Source: Clostridium sp. LS
Lineage (GTDB): Bacteria > Bacillota > Clostridia > Clostridiales > Clostridiaceae
Assembly (NCBI RefSeq): GCF_002760435.1
Contig: NZ_AUUU01000085.1
Location: 1 to 38,851 of the forward strand
Direction: 5' to 3'
DNA length: 38,851 nt
In this document: positions 24,567 to 34,361 of the stretch, piece by piece
Layout: every line of letters begins with the position of its first letter
Position numbering within the stretch: position 1 is the first letter of the stretch
Translations under genes and position numbers: made by a program
Notes under the pieces: generated by a model
Told to the model about the DNA's origin: nothing
What the model saw: only the letters and a program-made list of their open reading frames with translations
The model's database searches: none

Positions 24567-24677
24567 ATGAATTTGAAAAAAACCGGGAAGATAATCACCT
24601 TCATGGCAGCAACAGCAGCTTTAATTGTTTCACTAGTAAATGATAAAAAATCTAAGAACGCAAATGAAGAAAATTAG
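24567..24677 (+). CDS. 36-residue membrane peptide
   Basis: A very short gene: a basic start (MNLKKTGK), one hydrophobic helix of about 16 residues (IITFMAATAALIVSLV) and a hydrophilic Lys/Asn/Glu-rich tail. Support comes from the near-perfect ribosome site AAGGAGGAGA (24551-24560), placed six bases before ATG, and from the fit between DUF4250 and the c-di-GMP gene. Function unknown; it is too small for most gene callers. Confidence 0.6.
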   Translation: MNLKKTGKIITFMAATAALIVSLVNDKKSKNANEEN

Positions 24678-24712
24678 CTTAAAATAGATGATATGCAAAG
24701 GATTGTATTGAT

Positions 24713-26458
24713 ATGATCAGGGAGGAATTTAAGTTAAATCATGAGGAAATAATTAATTCAACAGATGTAAATGGAATTGCAGTGATTTGGAATCCGTCTG
24801 AATGTACATTGATAATTGACGATAAGATAAAGAACTTTATTGAAGAATTCGATGTTAAAAATTATGAATTAGAGCAGTTTATATGTTTCGTAAAAGAAGA
24901 GGATAAGCCAAGTATAATTAGTTTTTTTACTCAGGATTTGAATAAAAGCTATGAAAGCAGAGAACAATTACAGCAAAGATACAATATTAAAGGAAAAGAT
25001 GGCAAGTTTATTGAATGTATTCTTGTGGGAAATGTAGCAAAGAATAATTTAAAATACTATTTTATTGGAACAAATTATTGTTTAGGTGATATAAGTGAAA
25101 AGTACAGCAATATAAATTTGTGGATGGAAAAATGGAAGCAATCAATTCTAAATAAAACCTTCAATTCAATTACTCAGTGTGATAGAATAACAGGATTGCC
25201 TAATAAATATTTTTTTAAAAAAGTTGTGTCTAATCTGCTAAAAGATATTGTTAATAATAATGCAAGGGCAGCTATGATAGTAATTGATATAGATAACTTT
25301 AAGTATGTAAACGACTCCTATGGCCACGATTTTGGAGATTTGCTATTAAAAGAAATTAGCGACAATATATTATCATCAATCAATGATAATGTAATAGTAT
25401 CTAGGTATAGTGGTAATACATTTATATTATTTATGTCTGATATCATTGATATTCAAGAAGTGGTAGCTTTATGCAATAGAATAATAAAATCTTTTGAGAA
25501 TCCTAATATAGTTGAAGAAAAAAAGATATATTTAACTGCAAGCATTGGTATTTCATTGTCACCAGACCATGGAATAGATTATAATACACTATTAAAAAAT
25601 GCTGATGCAGCGATGTATGAGGCTAAGAAAAATGGGAAAAATGAATGTGATTTTTTTGATGATAATCTTTCAGCTGAGCTAAATAGAGTATACAGTTTAC
25701 AAAAAGGGTTAAGAACAGCCCTGCAGAATAACGAATTTTATGTTATGTTTCAACCCAAGGTATCTTTGGATGATTCCTTGGTTAATGGATTTGAGGCATT
25801 AGCAAGATGGGAAAGTAATGAATTTGGTCCAGTAAGTCCAGCAGAATTTATTCCAATTGCAGAAAGTTCAAAAATGATAATTCCTATTGGAAGTTTTGTT
25901 TTAGAAGAAGTATTTAAAAAAATAAAGTGCCTTTTAATGGAGGGCAATGATAATTTTAAGATTGCTGTTAATTTATCGGAAATACAATTTAGAGAAGATG
26001 TTGTTTTATCGGATTTTAAGAGATTAATAAAGAAATACAGAATTAATCCTAAATACATTGAAGTTGAAATTACGGAAAGTGTACTAATGAAATCATTTGA
26101 AAAAAATGTTAGAATTCTTCAAGAAATCAAAAGATTGGGTGTTAGTATAGCATTAGATGACTTCGGCACTGGATATTCTTCTTTAAACTATTTAACAAAA
26201 TTACCTATTGATGTTTTAAAAATAGATAGAAGTTTTGTTATTGATCTAATGAATAATCCTAAAAACAAATGTATCGTGGAAAATATAATTAACTTATCAC
26301 ATCAACTGGGAATAGAAGTAGTAGCAGAAGGAGTGGAGGAAAAATCACAAGTGGAGTATTTAAGAACTATATTATGTGATGTCGTTCAAGGATATTACTT
26401 CAGTCAACCGAAAATGTTTGATGCAATAAAAAATATAATCGGAAAAGAGATTTCATAA
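24713..26458 (+). CDS. c-di-GMP phosphodiesterase (degenerate GGDEF, intact EAL)
   Basis: A 581-residue cytoplasmic signalling enzyme. Residues 1-150 form a PAS-like sensor. The GGDEF domain (about 160-320) has SGNTF where active cyclases have GGDEF, so it cannot make c-di-GMP; it may still bind GTP and regulate. The EAL domain (about 325-575) keeps FEALARW, AVNLSEIQF, EITESVLM, ALDDFGTGYSSL, LKIDRSF, VAEGVEE and QGYYFSQP, so hydrolysis of c-di-GMP is expected. There are no membrane segments. ATG 24713 is preceded by a weak AAAGGA site. Confidence 0.92.
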   Translation: MIREEFKLNHEEIINSTDVNGIAVIWNPSECTLIIDDKIKNFIEEFDVKNYELEQFICFVKEEDKPSIISFFTQDLNKSYESREQLQQRYNIKGKDGKFIECILVGNVAKNNLKYYFIGTNYCLGDISEKYSNINLWMEKWKQSILNKTFNSITQCDRITGLPNKYFFKKVVSNLLKDIVNNNARAAMIVIDIDNFKYVNDSYGHDFGDLLLKEISDNILSSINDNVIVSRYSGNTFILFMSDIIDIQEVVALCNRIIKSFENPNIVEEKKIYLTASIGISLSPDHGIDYNTLLKNADAAMYEAKKNGKNECDFFDDNLSAELNRVYSLQKGLRTALQNNEFYVMFQPKVSLDDSLVNGFEALARWESNEFGPVSPAEFIPIAESSKMIIPIGSFVLEEVFKKIKCLLMEGNDNFKIAVNLSEIQFREDVVLSDFKRLIKKYRINPKYIEVEITESVLMKSFEKNVRILQEIKRLGVSIALDDFGTGYSSLNYLTKLPIDVLKIDRSFVIDLMNNPKNKCIVENIINLSHQLGIEVVAEGVEEKSQVEYLRTILCDVVQGYYFSQPKMFDAIKNIIGKEIS

Positions 26459-26463
26459 AAGTG

Positions 26464-26492
26464 TTGACAAGTTATTAGTTTCAGTATAATAT
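26464..26492 (+). promoter_or_regulatory. Promoter of the trpP T-box leader
   Basis: A perfect TTGACA (26464-26469) is followed by the overlapping -10 candidates TATAAT (26485-26490, spacing 15) and TAATAT (26487-26492, spacing 17). Confidence 0.7.
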
Positions 26493-26504
26493 ATCAGTAT
26501 AAAA

Positions 26505-26760
26505 TAAATCCTATGAAAAGGAAGAGTAATCATATAGCAATGTTAAAGAGAGCTGAAGGTGGTGAGATTTCAGTACGGTAGTTAGTGATGAATGGGCCTT
26601 TGAGGAGCGAGATGAAATCTTTGAGAGTAGTTTAGCCGTAAGTCGCACGTTATAGCGAATAAGATATATTTGTATCTGAAATGAGAGGCATTTTATGCAA
26701 TTTAGGTGGCAACGCGGATAATCTCCGTCCTATTTATTATAATAGGACGGAGTTTTTTTT
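26505..26760 (+). promoter_or_regulatory. T-box leader with tryptophan specifier
   Basis: The leader contains an AGAGAGCTG / GGTGGTGAGA type stem I, the T-box core AGGTGGCAACGCGG (26704-26717), and a terminator. The terminator is a perfect 12-bp stem (26723-26734 with 26741-26752) followed by T8. In the specifier loop, GAA is followed by TGG (26593-26595), the Trp codon. Uncharged tRNA-Trp should prevent termination. The downstream trpP gene independently supports this specificity. Confidence 0.92.
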
Positions 26761-26855
26761 ATACTTTAGAATTGGGGCGTGATAGTTATGTTATGAAAGA
26801 AAGTGATGTTAACGTAGGAATAAATTAAGCAAAGATTAACAAGGGGGATTTTATA

Positions 26856-27377
26856 ATGAATACAAAAAAAATGGTTACAAATGCAATTTTAATAGCGGTA
26901 GGAGCAATATTACATCAACTTACACCTTTACTTGGTGTGCCAATGCAGCCGGACTTATCATTAGCAATTTTATTTATAATAATAGTATATAATAAGGATT
27001 ATAAGACAGCAGTAATATGCGGAATTGTTGTAGGTGTATTTGCTGCACTAACTACAAAGACACCAGGTGGACAATTACCTAATATAGTAGATAAATTTTT
27101 AACAACTAATATCATGTATATAATACTAATACCTTTAAGAGCTAAATTAAGTAAGCTAATTCAAATAAGCATTTTGCTGCCAATAGGAACATTAATTAGT
27201 GGAACGCTTTTTATAACAGTTTTAATGATGCTTGGCGGAATCCCAGTTGATAAAATTGGAGCATTATTCACAGGAGTAGTAGTACCAACTGCAGTATTAA
27301 ATGTGATATTAGGTATTGTACTATTTAAGATTGTAGAAAAAACTGTAGCAATTACAGGGGCTTTTGCAACAGAGTAA
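26856..27377 (+). CDS. trpP: Tryptophan transporter TrpP
   Basis: A 173-residue membrane protein with about five hydrophobic segments, resembling the TrpP family of Firmicutes: ILIAVGAILHQLTPLLGVPMQPDLSLAILFI and KTPGGQLPNIVDKF are characteristic. It is thought to import tryptophan; the fold is ECF-S-like. ATG 26856 follows CAAGGGGG. Expression is controlled by the Trp-specific T-box leader ending at 26760. A bidirectional terminator follows. Confidence 0.92.
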   Translation: MNTKKMVTNAILIAVGAILHQLTPLLGVPMQPDLSLAILFIIIVYNKDYKTAVICGIVVGVFAALTTKTPGGQLPNIVDKFLTTNIMYIILIPLRAKLSKLIQISILLPIGTLISGTLFITVLMMLGGIPVDKIGALFTGVVVPTAVLNVILGIVLFKIVEKTVAITGAFATE

Positions 27378-27403
27378 TAAGAAGAATAATTAAATTATAA
27401 AAC

Positions 27404-27448
27404 AAAAAGTGGATTAAATTATTAGTTAAACAATTTAATCCACTTTTT
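27404..27448. terminator. Bidirectional terminator between trpP and the deacetylase gene
   Basis: A perfect 17-bp stem pairs 27404-27420 with 27432-27448 around an 11-base loop. An A-run is at the left and a T-run at the right, so it can end both converging transcripts. Confidence 0.92.
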
Positions 27449-27497
27449 TCATTATAATTATTTTGATCCAATGGAATATGTAATAATAGCTATAGAT

Positions 27498-28214
27498 CTA
27501 TTTTTTCATAAAACGATATTCTTCAGGTGTATCTTCATCTATTTTTTTAAATTCATATCCTTGGTCTTTATAATACTTAATTATTTCAGGTAAAGCTTTT
27601 ACGGAATTTTTACTTTGATACCCGCAATGCATTAAAAGTATTACACAATCTTTTTCGCTTTTTGAATTTTTAATAAATCTGCTAGGACTGTCCTTAGGAT
27701 GTTCACCATCACCGCTATCTGTATTCCAATCATAAATTTTCAAATTATTTTTGTGAAGCAGGTCAACCATGGAATGAGAAATTTTATAGCAATTATTATT
27801 GCAGCCAAATGGAAATCTTAATATATTTGGCTTAAATCCAACTATAGAACCTATAACCTCTTGGGAGTCCAACATTTCCTTTAAAAAAGCTTCATTAGAA
27901 CTGTATAGACAATTTTTTTTATGACTCATGCTGTGAAGACCAAGAGAATGCCCTTCATTATAAATTCTTTTCACTATTTCTTCTTGATCCTTAATCTGAT
28001 TTCCTATAAGGAAGAAAGTTGCAGGAACGCATTCTTTTTTTAGTATATCTAAAGTATCTTGTGTTACTTTTCCAGCAGGTCCATCATCAAAAGTTAAATA
28101 AACTATCTTTTTTTCACTTGCATAAACTTTAATAGTAGTTGAAAGTTGAAAATTGATTATACTAATCATCAGTAGTACTATAGAAATTGATTTTTTTATT
28201 AATTTAAAATACAT
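27498..28214 (-). CDS. Secreted polysaccharide deacetylase
   Basis: A 238-residue NodB-family deacetylase. The first 32 residues are a signal peptide or membrane anchor. Catalytic motifs are TFDDGP (D43, D44), the metal histidines HSMSH (H94, H98), RFPFG, and LMH near the end. Likely substrates are N-acetylglucosamine residues of the cell wall; PgdA-like or PdaA-like assignment cannot be settled. ATG 28214 follows AAGGTGAT. The gene converges on trpP. Confidence 0.9.
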   Translation of the reverse strand: MYFKLIKKSISIVLLMISIINFQLSTTIKVYASEKKIVYLTFDDGPAGKVTQDTLDILKKECVPATFFLIGNQIKDQEEIVKRIYNEGHSLGLHSMSHKKNCLYSSNEAFLKEMLDSQEVIGSIVGFKPNILRFPFGCNNNCYKISHSMVDLLHKNNLKIYDWNTDSGDGEHPKDSPSRFIKNSKSEKDCVILLMHCGYQSKNSVKALPEIIKYYKDQGYEFKKIDEDTPEEYRFMKK

Positions 28215-28381
28215 ATAATCACCTTCATAAATAAATTTTGTACAAAAAGTATTATGTCCTAAAATTTTATTTCTATGATTGAAAATTATAAAACCTCAAT
28301 GTTAAGTAAAAATTAAGTAGATTAATGTAAATTCAAAGCTAATATTAAGCAATAAATATGTTTTTATGTAATGCTAAAATA

Positions 28382-28390
28382 TGGTATAAT
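28382..28390 (+). promoter_or_regulatory. Extended -10 promoter of the 1761-residue protein gene
   Basis: TGG-TATAAT is a perfect extended -10. No good -35 is visible 17 bases upstream, which such promoters tolerate. The rest of 28215-28443 holds no gene. Confidence 0.45.
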
Positions 28391-28443
28391 ATTAATAAGG
28401 TTGGTAAAATTTAAGATTCATAAGGGAAAGAGATGGATTAATA

Positions 28444-31400
28444 GTGAGAAATGTGAATAATAAATATCAGATAGAATATGAATTAACTGTTGAGGAAAAT
28501 TTTTCGAATTATCTCGTTTTAGATTCAGAAAACAATGCAAAATATGTTCTATGTATTTTAAAAAATGATTTTACCTATGAAAAAACAAGAGAATATTTAT
28601 TAAGTAAATTTAAAGCTATTAAAAATCTTAATTTTGACTATATGGTAAATACTGTTGATATTGAAATAATTCATAGTATTAATGGTATAAAATTAAATAA
28701 GCCTCAATATGGATACTTAATGGAGTATGTTGAATCTAAAATAAATACCCAGGATTATCTCAAAAGATGTACACCTTATAAAAAACTAGATATATTCATG
28801 GAATTATGCGCGGCTATTAATACATTGAATAAAAAAGGATATATATTTGATGATATTTCAATTAAAGATATAAAATTAGTTCCGATATCAAGAAATAATG
28901 TTAAAGTTAAAATTAAAAATTTACTGCAAAATGAATTCAGAAAATTCAATTTATTAAATTCGTCTTTCAGCTCATACCCTTATCAATACAACATTGAAAG
29001 TAGAGATGAAGGTAATTCTAATAAGGATAATATTGAACTGGTTATAAAATTGTTCAATCAAATATTTAATGAAGAAGATATTAAAACTCATTTAGTTGAA
29101 TTAAAGCATATAAAAAAAATATATAATCAAAACACTATCAATATGTCACTTAATATTAAATATTTTATAAAAGATATAAATAATAGACTCGAAAAAAATT
29201 ATAAGTTGTTTTTTGTTGATGATTTAAATAAGCTTAATACTAATTTAGATATAATCGGTATGGAAGAAGAATTGAAGATAGTTGAAAAAAATCTTCAAAA
29301 AGTATTAGAAAGTAAGGAAAAACATAAAATAATAGCATTTAACGGTGAAGATGGAAGCGGAAAAAGCAGGCTTTTAGAAGAAATTAGATATAAAATAGAA
29401 AATAAGTACTTTAAAGATATTATATATGTTAAGGATTTCAGCGATAATAATTTGAGCATGGAAGAACTATATAATTATATATTAAATTCTATTTTAAGGA
29501 AGGTTGATAAAAACTTAAAAGATAAATATGAAATTTATTTAAAGAAATTTGTTTCAATATTGATTGTAGGAAATTCTGTAAGTAATGAAAGTAAACAAAA
29601 GCACCAGTTAATTAATAGAATTGGCAAGTTTATTAATGAATATACTATGACTAAGCCGTTTATTATTATTATAGATGACTTAGATCAAAGAAACGAAGTT
29701 TTTAAACTGTTTATCAGATATATTACATTTCTAGGAAGTAATTTAGAAAATACAATAATTATATTTTCTATGAATGAAAGTAAAAGTAGCGGAAGCTTTT
29801 TAGAATTTATAAATAATCTTAAGAGGTTAGAGCAATACGAGGAGTATAAAATTAATTATCTTAATCAATATAATACTACTAAGATGATTAAAAGTATGCT
29901 TAATACAAATGAAGATATTGATAAGTTAGCAGTTAAAATTTATTCTGAGACTTTAGGAAATCCACAATATATAAGTGGAGTAATAAAGGAATTATATGAA
30001 AATAAATCGCTATATTTCGATGAAGTTAGCGGAAAATGGAAAAATAATATTAAAACAAAAGATATATTAATACCAAAAACTTTAGAAAGTAGATTAGAGG
30101 CAGGACTATCATTATTAGTTAAAAAAGAAATTGAAGTGATAAAAAAATTATCTATTTTTGAGACACCCCTCTCGGAAAAAATTATTTTAGAATATGTCAT
30201 AACTGAAATAGATGATGTAAGGGTATACAGGCATTTAAAATCAAAAGGTATCTTATCGGACAAAATAAGCGACCAAGGAATACTTGTTGGTTTTACAAAT
30301 AATTTATTAAGAAATATTGTTTACTTGAAATTGAATGAAGAAGAAAAAATGAAATTGCATTCTAATGCAGCCATTTTTATGGAAGAAATTTTATTTGAAA
30401 CAGATTATTATATAGAAGAATTCCTAATTCATTTGGAAAGAAGTAATGATTATAAGAAAGCGCAATTCTATGCGTTAAAGTACGCTGATGGGCAAGATGC
30501 ATTAGGAAATTCAGAGAAGGCTTTATCATATTATAAAAAAGTATTAAAGTATCCAAATTGCTTAAATGGAAGTTCAGTAGCTATAAATATTGCAAAGCTT
30601 TATGAAAAAAATTCAGAACATGAAAAGAGCTACGAATACTTCGAGAAAGCAAATCAGTATGCAGTTCAAAATGATGATTTGCAAAATCAAATATATACAT
30701 TACTAGAAATGATAATTATAAAGATTAATGATACTACTAATATGGATACAGAAATAGAATATTTTTTAAATTATGCACGGAAGTTGTTAGACAAAAAGTT
30801 TTTTGCTAAGGGAGAGGCATATTATTATTATGCCTTGGCGTTAAAATACGAACTAGAATATAACTATAAACAAACCTTAGTTAATGCGGAAAAAGTATTA
30901 ATTATATGCAGAGAAAATAGAATAAAAGAAGATATAAATGGATGGGCGGCAATAACACTGGCAGGTGTATACATTAAAGAGGGAATCTATACTGAAGCTA
31001 AAAATTATTGTATACATGCTATCGAAATTTTTGTTGATAATAATAACATTAATGGTGAATTATATTGTAAGCTATTTTATTCATCAATTTGCAAAATTGA
31101 GGGTGATGATAATAATATAATTCTGCAACAATATTTAGAAGTGACAAGACTTAGCAATAAGTTTAAAGTATATAAGAAAGAAATATTGAGTTTAATTTAC
31201 ATTGCCAACATTTACAGTATAGAAAAAAGGTACGCTCTTGCAGAAAAATACTTATTAAGAGCATTGGAAAGAGAGAGAGAAGAAGGAATTGATTCATATT
31301 CATTTAATATTTGCAGTGAGTTTTGTTTGCTATATATAAAATTAGGGAGAACAAATTTAGCGGTAAAATATTATTATTTAACTAAGCAAATGCAAAAAGG

Positions 31401-33729
31401 GCTTAAGTTATCAGAAGAAGAAGTCATTAATATAAATTACACATATGCTTTATACAATTTATTAATATGCAATTATGATTTAGCATACGATTATCTCAAA
31501 GAGGTATATACCTTAATATTTAATACAAACAATTTTCATTATAAAATTATAATATGTAATTACTATGAATTAATGTTATATAAATGTAAAAGCGAAGAAG
31601 ATATAAGAACTGTTTATGGAAAATTAGATGAGCGTATAAAAAAAATCGAAAATCAGGAGGCAGAACTTGAGATAAGATTAAATGCGATTAGACGGATTTT
31701 ATTTTTAGGGTACAATAACTTTGCTAAAGAATTATTCTTTAATCTTACTGGATATCCAAAAGATTATAATATGGAAGGAATCTATTTATACCTAGAATTT
31801 AATTTCAGGGAGAAAAATTATTATAATTTTTTAATTAATAAGGCATTAAGAATATGTGTATTTGTAAATAATCAGGAAATTAAAGCTGATATATATGCTA
31901 TGATTGGACAAAAGTATAGAGAATTAAAATGCAGTGCACTAGCAATAAACTATTATTATGAAGCAATAGCATTGCACCTAGATACAATTAATTTTTTACC
32001 ACAAGGTGATAAATTAAAATATGTAAATAATAGTGGATTTTTATCAGTACGTAAAAATTTTATGGAATGCCTAAATCACGATTTAAATATTAATATGAAG
32101 TTTAAGGAAATTAAGCCCATTAAAGAACATGAGGAACTTAATAGAACATTAAAGGAATTAAATTTAAAAAATATTTTGGGAAATAAGGCTGTGTATCAGC
32201 TAGCTCAAAATTTATATGAAAAATGTTATTATAATGATTTTAGCGACATATATAAAGTATTTAAGAAATTTTCTAACGATACTATTATTGATATAGGAAA
32301 TATTATTAAATATATGGCTAGATTAACATTAGCGGACAAGGCTATGATTGTTATTGAAAATAATGAAGGCGAAAACGATATTATATGCACATACAGAATT
32401 ACTGATAAAAATGAGATAAATAAATATTTTTCCATTAATGTAGATTCAGAAGAGGATATATTTGTTATTTGTAATAGTGATGCTAGGTTTTACCAACTAG
32501 ATGATAAAATATTAAAAGATGAAATAAAATCATGTATGTATATGAAAATAATAAATAGAGAAAAGAATATCAACAGTAGTACTGGAATTAATGCAAGATT
32601 AATCTTAATTGCTAATAGTGCAATGAATAATATCAATGAGGATTCAAAAAAAATAATTGAGCAATTTAAACCATTTTTAACTTTTTTATTAGAAAAGCAC
32701 AAACTTACAATAACTTCTACGTTAGATAAGCTTACAGGTGCTTATAATAGAAAGTATTTTGAAGAAGCATTGCTTTACTTACTAGATAATGCAAAGTTAG
32801 AAAAAAGAGATTTTGCTGTAATGATGTTTGATATTGATGACTTTAAAGGGGTTAATGATAAGTATGGGCATCAAACAGGAGATGAAGTATTAGTCAAGTT
32901 ATCTAAAGAGGTTAAAAAATGCCTTGGAAAAAGCGATATTATTGGAAGGTATGGAGGGGAAGAGTTCATAATACTTTTACCAAATTCTAATAAAGAAAAG
33001 GCTATTAATATGGCGGAAAAAATGAGAAGTAATGTAGCGGATGCAAAAATACTAGGTGATAAAAGAAATATAACTATTAGCATTGGAGTAGCAGTAAGCG
33101 ATCACGAATCATTAAATAGTGAAGAAATAATTGAAAGAGCAGACCAAGCCTTGTATAAAGCAAAACATGAAGGTAAGAATAGATATGTTCTTTGGGATAA
33201 CGACTATGGAGTAAGCAGTAACGCAGGGAATGAATTAACTGGAGTTCTATCAGGTAATGCAACCCAGGATTATAATTTGGCATTAAACTTAAAAGAAGTT
33301 GCTAATTTAGTTAAGTTTAAAGCTGACCAGCAAGATAAGATTTATCAATTTATACTAAAAATAATGCATGTAATTGAATGCGAGACAGCTACAGTATTTA
33401 TTATAAAGGATAAAAGAATAATTAATAAGTATAGCAAATCTAGAGCAAAAGATGGCTGGAATATGGGAGAAAAGTTTAATTTTGATTTAATCTATGAAGT
33501 TATAGAACAGGGAAAAGGAGTGTACTTGGTAGATTGGGATAACATGGATAACCATAATCAATTCGGTATACCAGATTGGAAATCAGTTTGCATAACTCCA
33601 GTAATGTGCAATGGCGAAATTCTTGCGGTTTTATATCTCTCAGTTTCAGTAAATAAAAAAGAATTTAGCTGTAACGATTTTAATTTACTAAATTGTTTTG
33701 TGGAGATAGGTATTCCAATTTTTTATTAA
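28444..33729 (+). CDS. Giant pseudokinase-AAA-TPR-GAF-GGEEF signalling protein
   Basis: A 1761-residue soluble protein. Residues 1-265 resemble a serine/threonine kinase that has lost its catalytic residues: FDDISIKDI replaces the HRD loop and no DFG is seen. Residues about 280-540 form an AAA/STAND-type ATPase with Walker A GEDGSGKS (about 301-308) and Walker B FIIIIDDLD (about 405-413). Residues about 640-1210 are TPR-like repeats. A GAF-like domain (about 1280-1420) precedes a GGDEF domain with the active motif RYGGEEF (about 1502-1508). The product-inhibition RxxD site is absent (GKSD). A second GAF domain ends the protein. It is probably a diguanylate cyclase driven by large sensory parts. 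GTG start at 28444 follows AGGGAAAGAG. The B. subtilis-like clostridial kinase/AAA/TPR fusions are the nearest architecture I know. Confidence 0.88.
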   Translation: MRNVNNKYQIEYELTVEENFSNYLVLDSENNAKYVLCILKNDFTYEKTREYLLSKFKAIKNLNFDYMVNTVDIEIIHSINGIKLNKPQYGYLMEYVESKINTQDYLKRCTPYKKLDIFMELCAAINTLNKKGYIFDDISIKDIKLVPISRNNVKVKIKNLLQNEFRKFNLLNSSFSSYPYQYNIESRDEGNSNKDNIELVIKLFNQIFNEEDIKTHLVELKHIKKIYNQNTINMSLNIKYFIKDINNRLEKNYKLFFVDDLNKLNTNLDIIGMEEELKIVEKNLQKVLESKEKHKIIAFNGEDGSGKSRLLEEIRYKIENKYFKDIIYVKDFSDNNLSMEELYNYILNSILRKVDKNLKDKYEIYLKKFVSILIVGNSVSNESKQKHQLINRIGKFINEYTMTKPFIIIIDDLDQRNEVFKLFIRYITFLGSNLENTIIIFSMNESKSSGSFLEFINNLKRLEQYEEYKINYLNQYNTTKMIKSMLNTNEDIDKLAVKIYSETLGNPQYISGVIKELYENKSLYFDEVSGKWKNNIKTKDILIPKTLESRLEAGLSLLVKKEIEVIKKLSIFETPLSEKIILEYVITEIDDVRVYRHLKSKGILSDKISDQGILVGFTNNLLRNIVYLKLNEEEKMKLHSNAAIFMEEILFETDYYIEEFLIHLERSNDYKKAQFYALKYADGQDALGNSEKALSYYKKVLKYPNCLNGSSVAINIAKLYEKNSEHEKSYEYFEKANQYAVQNDDLQNQIYTLLEMIIIKINDTTNMDTEIEYFLNYARKLLDKKFFAKGEAYYYYALALKYELEYNYKQTLVNAEKVLIICRENRIKEDINGWAAITLAGVYIKEGIYTEAKNYCIHAIEIFVDNNNINGELYCKLFYSSICKIEGDDNNIILQQYLEVTRLSNKFKVYKKEILSLIYIANIYSIEKRYALAEKYLLRALEREREEGIDSYSFNICSEFCLLYIKLGRTNLAVKYYYLTKQMQKGLKLSEEEVININYTYALYNLLICNYDLAYDYLKEVYTLIFNTNNFHYKIIICNYYELMLYKCKSEEDIRTVYGKLDERIKKIENQEAELEIRLNAIRRILFLGYNNFAKELFFNLTGYPKDYNMEGIYLYLEFNFREKNYYNFLINKALRICVFVNNQEIKADIYAMIGQKYRELKCSALAINYYYEAIALHLDTINFLPQGDKLKYVNNSGFLSVRKNFMECLNHDLNINMKFKEIKPIKEHEELNRTLKELNLKNILGNKAVYQLAQNLYEKCYYNDFSDIYKVFKKFSNDTIIDIGNIIKYMARLTLADKAMIVIENNEGENDIICTYRITDKNEINKYFSINVDSEEDIFVICNSDARFYQLDDKILKDEIKSCMYMKIINREKNINSSTGINARLILIANSAMNNINEDSKKIIEQFKPFLTFLLEKHKLTITSTLDKLTGAYNRKYFEEALLYLLDNAKLEKRDFAVMMFDIDDFKGVNDKYGHQTGDEVLVKLSKEVKKCLGKSDIIGRYGGEEFIILLPNSNKEKAINMAEKMRSNVADAKILGDKRNITISIGVAVSDHESLNSEEIIERADQALYKAKHEGKNRYVLWDNDYGVSSNAGNELTGVLSGNATQDYNLALNLKEVANLVKFKADQQDKIYQFILKIMHVIECETATVFIIKDKRIINKYSKSRAKDGWNMGEKFNFDLIYEVIEQGKGVYLVDWDNMDNHNQFGIPDWKSVCITPVMCNGEILAVLYLSVSVNKKEFSCNDFNLLNCFVEIGIPIFY

Positions 33730-33830
33730 TATTGTAAATTAAATATTATTATAGGTGCCTAAATCATAATCACATAAAGAGTTTTTCAGCATATTATATT
33801 AAGAGAAGTAATATAGAAGAGGAGCTTTTT

Positions 33831-34361
33831 ATGAACGAGATCGTTTCTTCTAGAGATAACAATAGAGTCACAGAAGGCATAAACCATATAGTATCATCGG
33901 GAAATAATGAAATAAAATATTGTGAAAGTAATGATGAAAACTATGAGTTTAAAGCAGTCGAGCATAAAGAAATTGAACAAGAAAAGATAGTGGATGCAAA
34001 TTTAGAGAAAATAGAAGATAAAAAGTTCAATAATGGAGAAATTGAAGTTACATCAATCCTGGACTGTGGGGAAAATGAATACTTACAAGGGGTAAAAATT
34101 AATTTGTATAAAATTAATGGTTTATCTCCAGTTCTTATTAAATCAAAAATTACAGATGAGGAAGGAAGAGCTATTTTCTCTGAAATTGAGGAAGGTTGTT
34201 ATAGGATAATAGAGATTATAGATAAGAGATATTTTGAAAAACCTAAGTACATTAATTGGAATGAGATTATAATTGATAATATTAATAAAAATCAAAAAAT
34301 AGTGATAGTTAATAAAATTAAAAGGTCTGAAGCTCAAAACAAACATAAGCATTTAGTGTAA
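33831..34361 (+). CDS. Protein with a Cna-B/prealbumin-like domain
   Basis: 176 residues, function unknown. The first 70 are acidic and look disordered. From about residue 72 a prealbumin-like (SpaA/Cna-B type) beta domain can be read: GEIEVTSILD, LQGVKINLYKING, KSKITDEEGRAIFSEIEEGCYRIIEI. It ends with a basic tail, QNKHKHLV. There is no signal peptide, anchor or sorting motif, which is unusual because such domains normally sit on surface proteins. ATG 33831 follows AGAGGAGC. It stands alone between the giant regulator and dut. Confidence 0.65.
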   Translation: MNEIVSSRDNNRVTEGINHIVSSGNNEIKYCESNDENYEFKAVEHKEIEQEKIVDANLEKIEDKKFNNGEIEVTSILDCGENEYLQGVKINLYKINGLSPVLIKSKITDEEGRAIFSEIEEGCYRIIEIIDKRYFEKPKYINWNEIIIDNINKNQKIVIVNKIKRSEAQNKHKHLV

